Part shown: in pieces, positions 22,746 through 35,279 of the stretch
Layout of the letters: the number at the start of each line of letters is the position of its first letter
How positions within the stretch are numbered: position 1 is the first letter of the stretch
Assembly (NCBI GenBank): GCA_019054805.1
Contig: JAHQIY010000022.1
Coordinates: 62,001 to 126,000 of the forward strand
Reading direction: 5' to 3'
DNA: 64,000 nucleotides
DNA from: Brachionus manjavacas
Lineage: Eukaryota > Rotifera > Eurotatoria > Ploima > Brachionidae
The notes under the pieces: generated by a model
Told to the model about the DNA's origin: nothing
Databases searched by the model: none
The model's input: the letters and a program-made list of their open reading frames with translations, nothing else
Made by a program: the position numbers and the translations under genes

Positions 22746-24592
22746 AAATTATTATCTTTCTAATTTATAAATTTTAGTAAATTTTACTTTTGCCGGGCAT
22801 TTTTTTTCTTTTCTAAAATTTTTTTCTCATTGCATTGGAAATATTCCATAAACTATCTTTCACTTGAGAATTTTTGTACAGTCCATAAACCTCGTGGTCA
22901 CTAGATTGGATTATTGCTAAATTAAATGAGTATTTCGATTTATCGAAAATCAAACTAAAATTCATCATAGGCAATAATGTAAAATGTTGGCATTAAAGTA
23001 ATTTTCACTCTTACTTTTAGGGTAGCTTGCTGGTTCAACTCTCATATTAAATTTTACTTTTAATTTAAATTGGTCTTTAAATAGTTTACTAAAAATAATG
23101 TGGCAAAATCTAATTATTTCGATGAGAGATATTAAGTTGAAGGGTTTGATCCAACTGAAGATTCATTATTTGTTAATCAATCACTTCAACAAAACTAAAT
23201 CTGAAAGCCACGCATTGGAAAACCAAGGTAAACAAAAAAATAAAAATTGCAAAAAAAATAGCCTCTTAATGTGAAAGTATGTATTTAAATTAGTAATTTT
23301 TTAATCTTTTTTTAATCATTTTTAAAAAACTTAATTTTTAGTATTGCACTTTTTAAAAAATCTTTAATTTTAAACCCGCATTTTTATCAATTTTTTCAAA
23401 TAAAAAAATAGTTCTAATTATTTTAATTTAATGTTTAAATTTTTAACTCCGTACCATAACTCAAAAACTTGAATTTTTTGCATCTAATTTTATTTTTCAC
23501 TTAAAAGTTTTGTCAGGTACGCATTATCTCGCAAATTTTTCAACTTTTTCCGATAGATGTTTCTCTTGTTTAATATATTAAATAAGAAATTAAATTACTC
23601 AGTACCGAGTCTAAATTTTGGCTATTTTTAAAAATTGAAAAAGAAAAGTTGTTGAATATTGATCTTCAAGTCATAGTTGACATTTTTTCTTCATTTGAAA
23701 AACAATGATTTTAGATAAATATTTTTTAAAAAATTTTTTATCCGTTTTTTGTAAATAATTAATTGAAAACTTTTATGGCTAAATAAATCTCAAAATTACT
23801 TTAAATTAAAAAAAATATTAATTTAATAGACTTATTCATGGTCTTTGAATGACGATATTTCTCAAAAAATAAGCTCTTTTAGTTGCAAATACAGAAAAAT
23901 TTCCCAAATTGATGATTTTAGAATTTTGAAGAAGTTAACATAATTACAGATGATTTTTTTAAGGTGAATTATGCTAGGATCAAAATATCTACATTCAATT
24001 TCAACTCTAAGTGGAGTCCGAACCGAATGTGCCAGAGTTTAGATTTTGGTCTTGCGTAAAAGCTCGTAAAATTTTGTACAAAAAAAAATGACGGGTTAGA
24101 AGCGGCAGAGCTTTTCTTCGGGAGATAAGCATGGGTCCGTATTTTGGAAATAATTTTTTTTCGGAATAAAAATAAAAATAGGTTTATGGGAAACTACATC
24201 TTAAGCCTAGTTAAAGTTAAGCTTTAATTAAAAAAATTGTAATTTTTATTATTTGTATCCTAAAATTAGATATTGAGATATATCTTAGAGGAGCAAGCAT
24301 CAGAACAAGTATAAATCTGGTTTTTACTAAGTTTTATTGGGCTAGTCAATCTCATTGCCAACTTATCATATTATTTTTCTATTTATTATTTTTATTTTGT
24401 ATTTTTTAGCATTTAATTAAGTAGTAATTTTACTGAGATTGAAAAAGATTAACATTTCACAAAAGTGGCCAGACCCTTTAAATTTATTAATTAAATGGAA
24501 TTTTGAATTAAAAGCTCTTTTTGTTTTAAAATTTTTTGTTAAAATTATAATGTTTAAAAGTATTTTAAAGACTTTTAATTTCGTAAAAAAGC
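22746..24592. other. Intergenic AT-rich DNA
   Basis: No gene recognised. A patch at 23100-23230 (reading EGFDPTEDSLFVNQSLQQ on +) may be a decayed transposase piece. 23990-24130 is somewhat GC-richer but unassigned. Confidence 0.3.
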
Positions 24593-24672
24593 AAAGTCCA
24601 AGTCCGGACTTGGACTTTTTAGAAAAATAAATAAAGACTTGGACTTGACTTGGGACCTTAAAACAACTCTGA
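24593..24672. mobile_element. End fragment of a hAT-type MITE
   Basis: AAGTCCAAGTCCGGACTTGG, then AGACTTGGACTTGACTT and the terminus AAAACAACTCTG match the right end of the elements at 4888-5544 and 47303-47527. No left end or duplication was found. Confidence 0.55.
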
Positions 24673-25890
24673 TAGAAACAAACAAAAATGTCACTCTAGG
24701 CCAATAAACAAAATAAAATATTCTTCTATTTTATTTTAATTAGCCTGATTCCCTAAAACAAAGTCCCGTTTCTTTCATTCCACGACCGATTTTCAAAAAT
24801 GCCAAAACGTCGCTAGATTTAGGCTATTTTTTGAGTTTTTCCAAATTTTTTGATTAACTTTTCCACAAAAGATTTACATAAAATTTGGTTCAAGTCTATT
24901 TTTTATAATAGAAAAATTTTGTAAAAAAAAAAGTTTATCATTTTGTTTTAGCAATTTTTTACGAATTATAAGATTATACAAGAAAACAAAATATTAAAAC
25001 TGAAGAAGATGCAGTAAAAGCAATACTTGAATTTCAAAAAAATTTAAATATTGACCATTGAAAAAAAGTAGAAAAAATAATAAAGTTGATATTTATCAAA
25101 AAAATTTGATTGAAAAGGCAATGAAGATTGCTATGTAAAAACTTTGTTTAATCAAATGCCCTTGAATTAAATTAATAAAAATCTATTCTTAATTTTGGAG
25201 TTGCAAATATTGAGTCAATTTCGGTTACATGTCACTGAATGCTGCAATTTTTTTTACTTTTTTTTAGAAAAAATAGCGTTTACAAAACTTTGAACATCGA
25301 ATATTTTTCTAGACAAAAAAAGCATCTTTTAAATTTTTTTTCTTTTTATTAAAAGTTGAAAATTATTTTTTGAAGTAATTAATTATTTGATTATTTAAAA
25401 AGCAATCAAAATTGATTTTAAACATTTAAGATATTCAAGGATTTGATAAAAATTTTCGATAAAATTTTTGAAAAAAAATAAACTTAATAGTATAAGAAAA
25501 ACATCAAAGATATCTAAAAAAAAAGCTGAACATTCTGAACAGATTATTATAATTATAGTTGAAGAATATTTCCATTTTTTTAGGTTCGTTAAAATAATTG
25601 CTATTATGCTAAATTTAATATACCATCGAGTTAAGAAAAAAATTTTAAGAACAATCAATTAATTTTGTAAACAAACGATTAATTATTTATGGGCTGTGTA
25701 TTTAAAGTCCAGCAACGATTAATCCATTTGCTTACTTTCTTTAATTAATCCAGTTATAATTCATTAAGAAAACAAATCAGCCTATGCCAAATAATCTACC
25801 TAATTTGCGAGCCATGTTTGCCAAGTATTCTAATTGGTGAACACGCATTTCCAAATCATCAAGATAGATCTAGTCTACAACCATCATCAT
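24673..25890. other. Intergenic AT-rich DNA
   Basis: A stretch at 24960-25070 reads KTEEDAVKAILEFQKNLNID on + and may be an old transposase fragment. Otherwise nothing was recognised. 25760-25890 could be promoter region for the genes on either side. Confidence 0.3.
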
Positions 25891-25891
25891 T

Positions 25892-26248
25892 CTATATATA
25901 GTTCGATTTTCTCATCGAGTTTTCAAAATTTCCAAGGCTCAAATTTCGTGCTTCACTCTCAATAGGAAAAAGCACACTAGGCCTAAAATTGGCATCAATA
26001 AATTCAACTTTGGCTTCATAATTTTTCTTTATTTTGAGCTCATTTTTTCTATTCCCAGAGCCAAAAGAATTTTGTTCCAACCTATCTCTCAAAATGCTTG
26101 TTTTGTTCAAATTTGATCTGTGCAGCGAAAGCCTTGGACTAATTCGAGCAAGAGTTTGAACTAGGGCGCAAAAGACATCAAAGTTAACTTTTTTTGTACA
26201 ATCCAGCCAGCAAAAGCTTGTGTAGTTTTTTTTCTCTAGTAAACAATC
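25892..26248 (-). CDS. Unrecognised open frame, possible terminal exon
   Basis: A minus-strand frame of 118 residues opens after an acceptor-like TTAATTAG at 26249-26256 and runs to a stop at 25892. It reads SFCWLDCTKKVNFDVFCALV, then TLARISPRLSLHRSNLNKTS and a C-terminal EARNLSLGNFENSM. Its base composition is less AT-biased than the neighbours and resembles coding DNA. I do not recognise the family. An open frame at 26253-26468 on the same strand could be an upstream exon but no donor was found. It could also be a transcribed leader of the divergent RBMS gene. Confidence 0.3.
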   Translation of the reverse strand, partial: DCLLEKKNYTSFCWLDCTKKVNFDVFCALVQTLARISPRLSLHRSNLNKTSILRDRLEQNSFGSGNRKNELKIKKNYEAKVEFIDANFRPSVLFPIESEARNLSLGNFENSMRKSNYI

Positions 26249-26521
26249 CTAATTAAGTTAATTGCAAGCCAAGATTGTAATGAACATTCGCAAGAAAAAC
26301 AGTTTCTTGTTTTGTTAAACCAATAGAACAAAGTTGAAACAAGCTAATAGCGAGGATACTTGTAGCAAACGCTTTGTTTTTAGGGATAGATAAACTGACT
26401 TGGAAATTTCGAGCGCATGTTCTTAAGACTAAAGACTTAAGAAGCATTTTTTGTTGTTTCTCAAACAAAACTTTAATTTATTATTTTTTGCAAAAGTTTA
26501 GTCAAATACAAAAATTTGGAA

Positions 26522-29500
26522 ATGTATCCTGCTGGACAGTCTGTTTGTGTTCAAGAGCCCAAAACCCCTCATGTTCCTTCGGCTTCATCGACTTCCATTT
26601 CGTCGTCCAGCGCGTCCTCATCTTCTTACTCGCTGATTCCTTCAGCTAATTTACTCACTCCGCCGTCAAACGGCCTCATGCCAGGATACAAAAGCAATTC
26701 AGCAGCTTATAGCCACAAGTATTTGAATGGTCAAGGATCGGGCATCTATGAGTCGAAGAATCAAGCTGTCTTCTTCAACACTCCGAACACAACGCCAAAT
26801 GTTTATGTGCCTAGTTTGCCTTATTATCTGCACAATGGAATGGTAATTAGAAGCAAAATTTTTCTTTTTTTTTCTTTTTTTCAAACAAAATAATTCACGC
26901 ACTTTTCTATCCATCTCTCACATACACACACACATCATTGACTAGATTTCAAATTTTCAAGTTTTGATAATATATAGAGTAACAGATTTGAAACATATCG
27001 ATTTTCTTATGTCATTTATTTTGGTGGAGAATATTTTAATTAGCTTGTGCCAAAAATTGCAATTTGGATTCGATTGGAATAAAGCCATTTTTTTGGTCCC
27101 ACAAATGATTCAATTATGTCATGCAAATATTGTATTAGATGTGTCTGCATTTAACCCTAGAGATTAATTTTTTATTCATTTTTAATTTAGTTCCAAAAAA
27201 AAATAAAAGATAAAAAATTTAATTTTTAAGTGAGAATAAAAAAATTCAAAAAATGTAAAAAAGAATTTTTAGACAATTGAATAGAGCACATTTTAGTCGA
27301 ATGGTAAAAAATTTAGGAAAATAAGAAAGACCTAGAAAATGAGTCAATTGCATTTTTGGAGATTGAATGAAAATTTGCCTACGACAGATTTATGCTTACA
27401 ATCATATGTACCAAAGGGTGGACTAATGCCACTTTAACGTGTTATCATTTATTTGTAATTAATTAGCCTCCTTCAGAGCAAGTTTAATAGAAATTGAGAA
27501 TATAAAGAAAAAATTAAAAAAAGGCTTTGTAAAATATTTTATTCTTTTTCAAATTTTATTTTTTTTTTATTTATAATTTTTTTTTAATTTTAAGGATTTT
27601 TAGCTCGTCTTATATAAATAAATATTTTAATACAAGAAAAAGGAAGTGAGGTTGAATAAGGTCTTTTGTTTGTTGAATCATAAGTTTCTCAGAAATAGCT
27701 CAATAAGAGTTAGAGACCCATCGCGGAAGGATGAATATAGTTTCATTTCCACTTTTGAACCATTCAGTCTTTCAATAAGAGAAGATAAATTTACATTTAA
27801 AAAGTACAATAAAATAATTTTTTGTCGCGTGACTATGAAAAAGGACTTTTTTTGAAAAAAAATTTCAAATATTTTTTATTTCAAAATATTAAATCTCGCT
27901 AAAATTTTAATTTTGATTGCTAAAAATTTCAAAGATGGATTAAAATATTAATTCGTATATATTCGTCTATAATATTAATGTCATATTAATGTTAGCACAT
28001 TTCCATGCCTCGGGATTTTACTTTCTCTCAAACTTAAGCTAAAGAGATAAATAATGTCTTATAGAATAATTTTTTTTCTTTTTCCCTTATTTAGAAAATG
28101 TGAAAAAAAAAGAAATTAAAGTTTTAATCTGTTTGCCTTGTAACAATCTCAAAATTTAGTTATCTTCTTTTTTATTATCAAAACTAATTATCACGGGGCT
28201 GAAAGGGAGGTTAATTAACATTCCCATCTGCCCGGTTCCTCCATTAACTATTATTTTAATAAATAAAAAAAGGATTAACTTTTAGTTATTATTACATTAT
28301 TTTCATTATTTTTATTTTTGCCTTTCAAAAAAAGGTCATTTGTCAATAAATTATTTTAATGCAGCATAGTGAGTCAATAGAAGCTACGTAACTTTTTAAG
28401 ATCAATCTATATTTTCTAAAATTACTAATACCTTAGTAAAAATGTAAAAAAAATATTTTAATACTCTAGTAACTGGTAACTTTACAAAGTTAACTTAACA
28501 AATAGATGCAGTTTCGAAAAAGAAGGTTTATTGTGTAATTCATGATTTCACGATGGAAACTCATCTAGTAAAAACAAATAAAATTAATTTACCAATTTAT
28601 TTATTTTTTTAAAAAATTTAGGAAATCATAAAAATTTAAAATTTTGTATTTATAAATGATCATTTTAATAATGCTGGTTTGATGAACAAGGCTGATTAAT
28701 GATAAATCAGTATTTCAAAATGTTGTGGAATTTTATTTCTATTTTGAACAAAGAAATTCACTTTTCTTAATAGAAAAATTAAGACTATCAATTGATAAAG
28801 AATTTTGGACTAGTTCAATTAGCGAGAATCGGCAATCGATCAGATATTCAGATATAAAAGAAATACCTAGAAAATAAATCTATCTCAATATATCTCTTTT
28901 TTATTTTTTGTATTATATTTTATTCTGAAAAAATTAAATATCACTATTTAATTAAGGGTTATTGATCAAAATTAGAAAAAAAATTAATTTCAACATCAAG
29001 TCTTAAAAAAATCAAAATAAGCAATCTTATTTTTATCAATCAAATTTAAGGGATCAAATCGCAGTTTAGTGTGCAAAATATTAATAATGAATAATAAATA
29101 ATTATAATCCAGTCCCGTGCTCAATATACAAGGCTTTGATGAAAAATGAATGGAGATCAAACTTCATATGACTAAAAAAAACAGAAATTTAATATTTAAG
29201 TTTTGAAAGTGTTCTTTTTTACTTTTTGAAAGGATTAATTTATTGATGAGTTAAAAGATCAAAATCTTTGATCACTAAATTCCTTCATTTTATTTTTTAT
29301 CTCAAATTTTAAATCACATTGAGTGAAAAGTCTTTTTCACTAAGAATTAAAATGATTAAAATGATCTCATCTTGGAAAAAGCCCTAACACAGCTCTGACA
29401 ACCTTTTTTCATCAAATAGAAGAAACTTGCTATTTGAGCCAAAAATTTCCCTTTATTAGAGTTGTTTTTCCTAAAAAATGCATCTCAATTAAAATGAAAT

Positions 29501-32498
29501 TCCCAAATCATTTATCGTTTACAACACAAGTGTTTTTTTAATTTTAATACAAAAAAAAAATTTGTTCTTTTTTTCTTAATTTTTTTTTAAATAACTTTTT
29601 ATCATTACACTATTTTACCTGTATTCTATGTTCATTTACCCATTTACTTTTTATTGTTTATTCGTTTTTCTAACCATTAGAGATAAAAAAGAGGACCTAC
29701 ACCAGTTGCAACCGCCCAGGAGTTTACCTCCAAAAAAGTGATACAAATGAAAAGAAATCTAGAAGTTTTTATCAAATTCTTATTAATTAAAATATTAAAA
29801 GCAGATATTCATTTTCATGTGAAGCAAACCTGGTATTGTGCATAATTCTGCACGCATAAAATTTTATCAGAGAATTGCAGACATAAAAAATTCAGTTTAA
29901 TTTAATTTAATTTAATTAAATATAGTTGTGAAATAGTTTGAGGGTAACCCTCAGGCTGTGGAGAATGGGCACTACCCTTCTTTTCAGCCTAATGAATTTT
30001 TACAAAAATAAATAAATAGAAGTAAATTGCGAGTAAATTAGACAAAAAGAAAAAAATAAAAAAAGATAAAAAATAAAAAAAAATAGATAAATAATAAAAA
30101 AATAAATAAAAAATAAAAATTCAGTTTAAGATTGTTTATATTCTTTGAAAATATTATTATTATCTTATCAAACGATTAAGTCACATTGACAACTAAATTA
30201 TCTATAAAAAATAAAAAAAAAGGTATTCGAATTACATAAAAACATTCACAATTAAAACTAAAGTGGTGTTTAGAATACCCAATTACTTATATCAATTAAT
30301 TTACTAATTTAATTGTATAGCATTGGTATATAATATTTATATAATGTATAATAACTATTAATCAACTATGTATCAATTAATTTGAGTTTACATCATTTCT
30401 ATTAATTTTTATAAAATTTGATTTTTTTTACAAAGCAAAAAATTAAAATATTATACAAAAGAAAAAATTTTAGTCCTGATATGGTATTTAAAATTGCAGC
30501 ATGGTGACATGCGAAGCCCTGAAGCATTTTTAAAATGTTCTTCCAGCTTGCCTTTGAATTCGTTCACATTTTTCGAAAAGACTATTTCTTGGGCGAGTGA
30601 ATTCCAATGGTTTGATATTCTGTTATTAAAGAATTGGTGGCTTTGGTTACAACAGCTAGTGATTTCTCTTCTTTATCTCTTTATGGCCTTACAGCCAAAG
30701 TTTACTTTAAATTAATTATTTAATACTCTATATAGATAAAAAAGAAAAAAACAACTTCAGTTAAAATTAAGAACAAAAATATCAAAAATTAATTTCTAAG
30801 AGACCACTTTTAGGCATTAGCATTTGTGAAATTTTTTTCATAAACTTTAGCTTGGCCGAAAAATTTCTTTGCGTTTGAGTCACTTTTTTTTAGGGTGAAA
30901 AATTCTGTGAAGCCCTTTGATGAGCGAACTTTTTTTTCATTTGAAGACATTTGAATCACCAAAGTTGCATATGATTATAATAAATTGGTTTGAGAAGTTT
31001 TCAATTTTTTAAATTACATCCAGTCGATATGACATAATGTAATTTGAATTTTCTGTATTCATCATTTTTTAAGTGCATGAAATATCTAATAAAAATTTGT
31101 CTCTTTCTTTGGTTAAATTTCTACTATTTTGGTCTTTAAGGAGTCCTCACGAATGGTGCCTGGGTCTGTTAGTCCATCTGGTAGTCTATCAGACACAACT
31201 GAAACAAGCCTCAACAATTCCAAGTCAAATTTTCACTATTCAAAGTCGGACTACTATGTAACAAAACGCGAAAAACTCATACCGACATCTACGTCAAAAA
31301 CCAATTTGTACATTAGAGGATTGGCCGAAGACACCACCGACCATGACTTGTTTGAAATGTGCAAAAAGTGAGACGCCACAAAAATTCGAGTCAATTTTTT
31401 ATCTCACTTTTTTTTTTTTTTTTCAGATTCGGAGAAATCAAATCGACCAAGGCGATTATTGACAAACAAAATTTGAAGTGCAAAGGCTATGGCTTTGTGG
31501 ACTTCAAGAGCCTGGATGATGCCAAGACTGCTCTGAATGAGTTGAAGAAAGAGCAAAAAGACGTCCAATTGGCGAAGCAGCGCGAACAAGACCCCACGAA
31601 TTTGTACTTTGCCAATCTGCCATCCGACATTGACGAGTCTGTACTGGCCAATATGCTCAAGAGCCGATTTTCGGCAAATGTCAGTTCTACTCGCATAATG
31701 AGAGAACGCAGCGGGGCATCTAAAGGAGTGGGCTTCGCCCGATTGGACTGCAACCAGTTGTGTGATGACATCATCCAGCAGCTAAACAACAAGCCATTTC
31801 CTGATCACGCCAACCAGGCCAAAGTTATTTCTGTCAAATTGGCCGACTCGGGCGGAATTTTCAAGTCAAAGTTCAAAAACAGCGCTCAAAGCAACGACAA
31901 AGAAAATCTGAACAATACTATTAATAGTAGTCAAGGAAATTGCTACAGCTCCAATGACGCAAACAACAACTACTCCCAAAGTAACTACAATCTTGGCTAC
32001 CCCTCGAGTCCGTCCAGCTACACACTCCAAAGCACTCACTCATACTCGCCCTACATGGAGCCCAACTATCAATCGGCCTATCCGATTGTCATCGAAAACT
32101 ATCAGTCGGGAGCGACCATTGTTTCGCACAATCAACCACACCAAAATCAGCCTCTTTCTCATCCGGTCTCTTCAACGCACCCTTACCCTCAGTATCATCC
32201 TCACATGCATCGACAGCCCATACAGCCCTACCTGCACTCGGCTGTTATTCCCCATCAGCAGTCGCCTACCCCACCGCAGTATCACTCTCAACTGCCGCCA
32301 CATTTCTACTCCCATCAGGGCCATCAAATGCATCCTTTGCCCTACTATTACTATCCTCCTCAAACATATGTCCAGCTGAAGCCGACCGATGCCAAAGCCA
32401 AACACGAGAGCGCAAATCAAATGTCAAATTTGAGTCAACAGCTGACTGCGTTGAGTGTCAATTCGAATCTAAAAGATCCAGCTCAATCGCAGGCTTAG
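26522..32498 (+). CDS. RBMS: RBMS/Alan-Shepard-type RNA-binding protein
   Basis: Three exons, 26522-26842, 31141-31367 and 31427-32498, join in phase to 539 residues. RBMS/Shep proteins bind AU-rich single-stranded RNA and regulate mRNA stability and neuronal gene expression. The start is the ATG at 26522 (MYPAGQSVCVQ). Exon 1 is rich in Ser/Pro/Tyr. RRM1 spans exons 2-3, with RNP2 LYIRGL and RNP1 KGYGFVDF; RRM2 follows with LYFANL and KGVGFARL, separated by a short linker, as in RBMS. The C-terminal 200 residues are Tyr/His/Pro/Gln-rich low complexity (for example PYYYYPPQTYVQ), as in Shep. Intron 1 is 4.3 kb and contains LINE debris; intron 2 is 59 bp. Alternative first exons typical of the family may exist. 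Confidence 0.92.
26843..29937 (+). other. First intron of the RBMS gene, left part
   Basis: AT-rich intron DNA. An imperfect inverted pair GGAGGTTAATTAAC/GTTAATGGAGG sits at 28207-28250. The short open frame at 27646-27855 was not related to anything. Confidence 0.4.
29938..30020 (+). repeat. LINE/SINE 3' end: stem-loop plus (AAAT)n tail
   Basis: GAGGGTAACCCTC (29940-29952) and a second stem AGGCTG...CAGCCT (29953-29991) are followed by an A/T-rich tail with AAATAAATAAATAG. The structure equals that of other LINE ends in this window but the stem sequence differs, so it is a separate family. Confidence 0.5.
30480..30700 (-). pseudogene. CR1-like LINE C-terminal fragment in RBMS intron 1
   Basis: Minus-strand reading gives REITSCCNQSHQFFNNRISN then HWNSLAQEIVFSKNVNEFK, the NRxxxxWNxLP..VV region at the end of CR1-type ORF2. 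Only the last 70 codons remain. Confidence 0.6.
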
Positions 32499-33089
32499 AA
32501 ATAGAGTGAATCAAAGTAATGATCTCAATGAAGCATGTCTTTTTTTGAACAGTAAAAATTGAAAAAAAATTGAAAAAAAATTGTTACTGATAATTGATTT
32601 TGTTGTTGATTTTTTTTGGTTACCGGTCCGTTTTCTTTTCTTTTTTTTGTTGTTGGAAATTTCGAATGCTGTTGAATTTTATGCGTACAAAAGACACATG
32701 TTAATTTTTAGTGATTTTAGATTGAAAAAAGAAAATTACGTCTTCAGTTTTTTTCTAATTTAAAATTAATTTTTAGTCTCGTTCATTTGAAAACGCAACC
32801 AAGTTTTAATAAAAAAACAAGGCTACTCTTTTTCTAACTTATTTCTTTCTTTTTTTTTTTGTTGATTTCGTCATTTGTTTCCATTTCTCTCAGCTTTTAG
32901 GTATTTTAAACTTTCTTTTTACAAAAGTAATTTAAGAATAAACGTTTCAAAAATATTTTATTTATTTTTTCGAATGTTATTTTACAAAAAATATCCAAGT
33001 GGCATTAAAACCTCAAGTCCAAGTGTCGACTTTTTTTAAAGCAAATTAAGACACACATTAAGATTTGTATTTATTCATACAAAATGCAA
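32499..33089 (+). other. RBMS 3' flank and probable 3' UTR
   Basis: T-rich DNA with several AATAAA-like signals (for example AATAAAAAAACAAGG near 32808 and GAATAAACG near 32936). No other feature was found. Confidence 0.45.
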
Positions 33090-34200
33090 ATAAGTTGGTT
33101 TTATTTTTTGAGTTTGAATTACCAAGTGTATCCAATGTTAGAATAACAATGCGAAGGTGCCATGTTTAAAAAAAATTTTCAGTTTCGAATAATAAAAATT
33201 TTTGCAAAATATGGCAAGCATTTCAATATTCGAAATTAAACTGTTTATTGAATTAGAACGAGTGAAATAGAATTTTTAGTTCTTTTTTTAAACTTTAATT
33301 AAGAAATATAAATCTAATCAACGAGTTGAATGATTGATAACTAAATCATTTTTTAGAATTGATTTTATAAATCACTTTTCAAAATTTTTAAAATCTTAAG
33401 TCAAATAACTTAATAAAATTCTAAATTTTTTTTTTCTTTATTTCTTCACAAACTTAAATAAAAAGGAATTCATTTTATTCTAAATTTTGCTTTGATCTGG
33501 CTTAAAATTATTGATTTAGTGTAAGAGTTTATATCAGAGAGAGCAGACTCAAAATTTTCAATAAAATTAAAAAAATAAGAATTGACTAAAATTTTGAATT
33601 TCAAAAATTATGAAAATAGATTTGTAAAATCTTTTATAAAAATTCATCAATGATTTAGTTATCAATCATGCAACTCGTTGATTAGATTTATGTTTCTTAA
33701 TTAATAGTTATAATTCAAATAATTATTTAATACTGAAAAAATAATTTTGAATTTAAACAAAGCACTTACATTGTTATCCACTCATAAAAAATAATAATAG
33801 TTATTTATTTATTTTTTTTGTCTTCTGAATCGAGCCAATGCCCCTTCGGATATAAAAATCAAATATTCAAAAATATGTATCTTGTAACTCTTTTATTTCG
33901 AAATTTCTAATTTTAATTTTTATCTTTTATAAACATATTTTTATTTTTTCTAAATTTTTACTTTATTTTTTTATTAACTTTATTCAGGAGACAAAAAAAA
34001 TAAATAAATAGCTATTATTATTTTTTATGAGTGGATAACAATGTAAGTGCTATGTTTAAAATATTTTTTCAGTATTAAATAATTATTTGAATAAATACTA
34101 TTAATTAAGAAACATAAATCTAATCAACGAGTTGCATGATTGATAACTAAATCATTGATGAATTTTTATAAAAGATTTTACAAATCAAAGCAAATTTTTT
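33090..34200. repeat. Large inverted duplication with LINE tails at its centre
   Basis: About 33600-33850 and 33965-34200 are near-identical inverted arms. Both contain TCAACGAGTTGCATGATTGA and GATAACAATGTAAGTGC, and both have an (AAAT)n LINE tail facing the centre. The left tail, read on minus, carries a diverged stem-loop GGGGCATTGGCTC. A third, more diverged copy (33110-33390) precedes them and begins with the same end as the MITE at 1179-1814. This looks like a nested LINE insertion followed by inverted duplication. Confidence 0.6.
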
Positions 34201-35279
34201 ATTACTTTTATCAATTTAAAAGACGTATGCTTCATAGGTCTTCACGGTTAGGTTTTCAAACAAGACAATTTCGGGGAATTAACTTTTCTACGTTTTTCAG
34301 CATGAAAAAAGCCATCTTCTTGAAAAACCCATTTATTTGTGCCGAAAATTCTTTAACCTTCTCGTTTCACGAAAGCCAAAATGTACAGTTAATTGCTTCA
34401 TCTTAAATCATTAAAAAAAAATTGTTTTAAAAAATTTGTTTAAAAAATCTATTGTCTAAAAAATATGGCTTCGTTGGTCCTTTTTCTGTTAAACCTATCC
34501 AAACCAAAACAGAAAGTGGAAACTTTGAAACACCATATAAACCTTATTTTATTTAAAATTTTTAAGTTTTAATTTTTAAGAAAATTTCGTTTACCTACTT
34601 GAAATGGCGTTAACTCTCTGATTTTGCTTATTCAAGCCTCCGTCAACAGCGAACAATTTCTCACCCGAAAACATTCTCGGTAAATTTTTGAACTCTTTGT
34701 TCTTATTTTTTAACCAAAATTGAGAAAAGCGCAATCTTTTGACTATATGAACTTATTTCTTCAATGGAATTTTTCTCTTTTTACAACTTTTTACAAAATT
34801 CTGTATCAAACTGTAAATTTTCATAACTTTAACATTTTCTGATCATAATTTTTTTCTAATTGAAACTTCGGACAAGGATTATTGTTAAACCCATGTTTCA
34901 GAAAACATGAGTTTAACACTAAAAAAATATTTGTTCGCAAAATTTAGCTCAGAAATCATTCAACATTTCAACATTTGCTAAAAAAATTCCTATTCCTTTT
35001 AATTTCCGATTTTTCTTCATAAGTGTGTTTCACCACTTCCTGATAAGTTTATTCATTATGGTAGCTTTCTATGATTCCACAAAATTCTCTTATTCACAAA
35101 ACCGTGAAGATCTATAAAGCATACGCCTTTACTTAACATTTTATTTTAATTTAATTTTTTTTGATTTTAAATCTGAAAGAGCTTTAGCTCGGCACAGATA
35201 AAACTTTTTTTAAAGACGAATAAAAAATTCGCGTAAAATATTTTTAAGTAACAATAATATTATTTATTTTTATTTATTT
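34201..35279. other. Intergenic AT-rich DNA
   Basis: A patch at 34200-34400 has fewer A/T bases and reads INGFFKKMAFFMLKNVEK on minus, but it was not recognised. Nothing else seen. Confidence 0.3.

Noticed and set aside
27646-27855. A 69-codon frame in RBMS intron 1
   Set aside because: No start context, no motif and composition like the intron background.
31404-32420. Several frames overlapping RBMS exon 3 on both strands
   Set aside because: They are shadows of the two-RRM frame, which carries clear RNP motifs and in-phase splice sites.
34140-34406. An 88-codon plus frame
   Set aside because: It begins inside the inverted duplication and reads through unrelated sequence; no domain on either strand.
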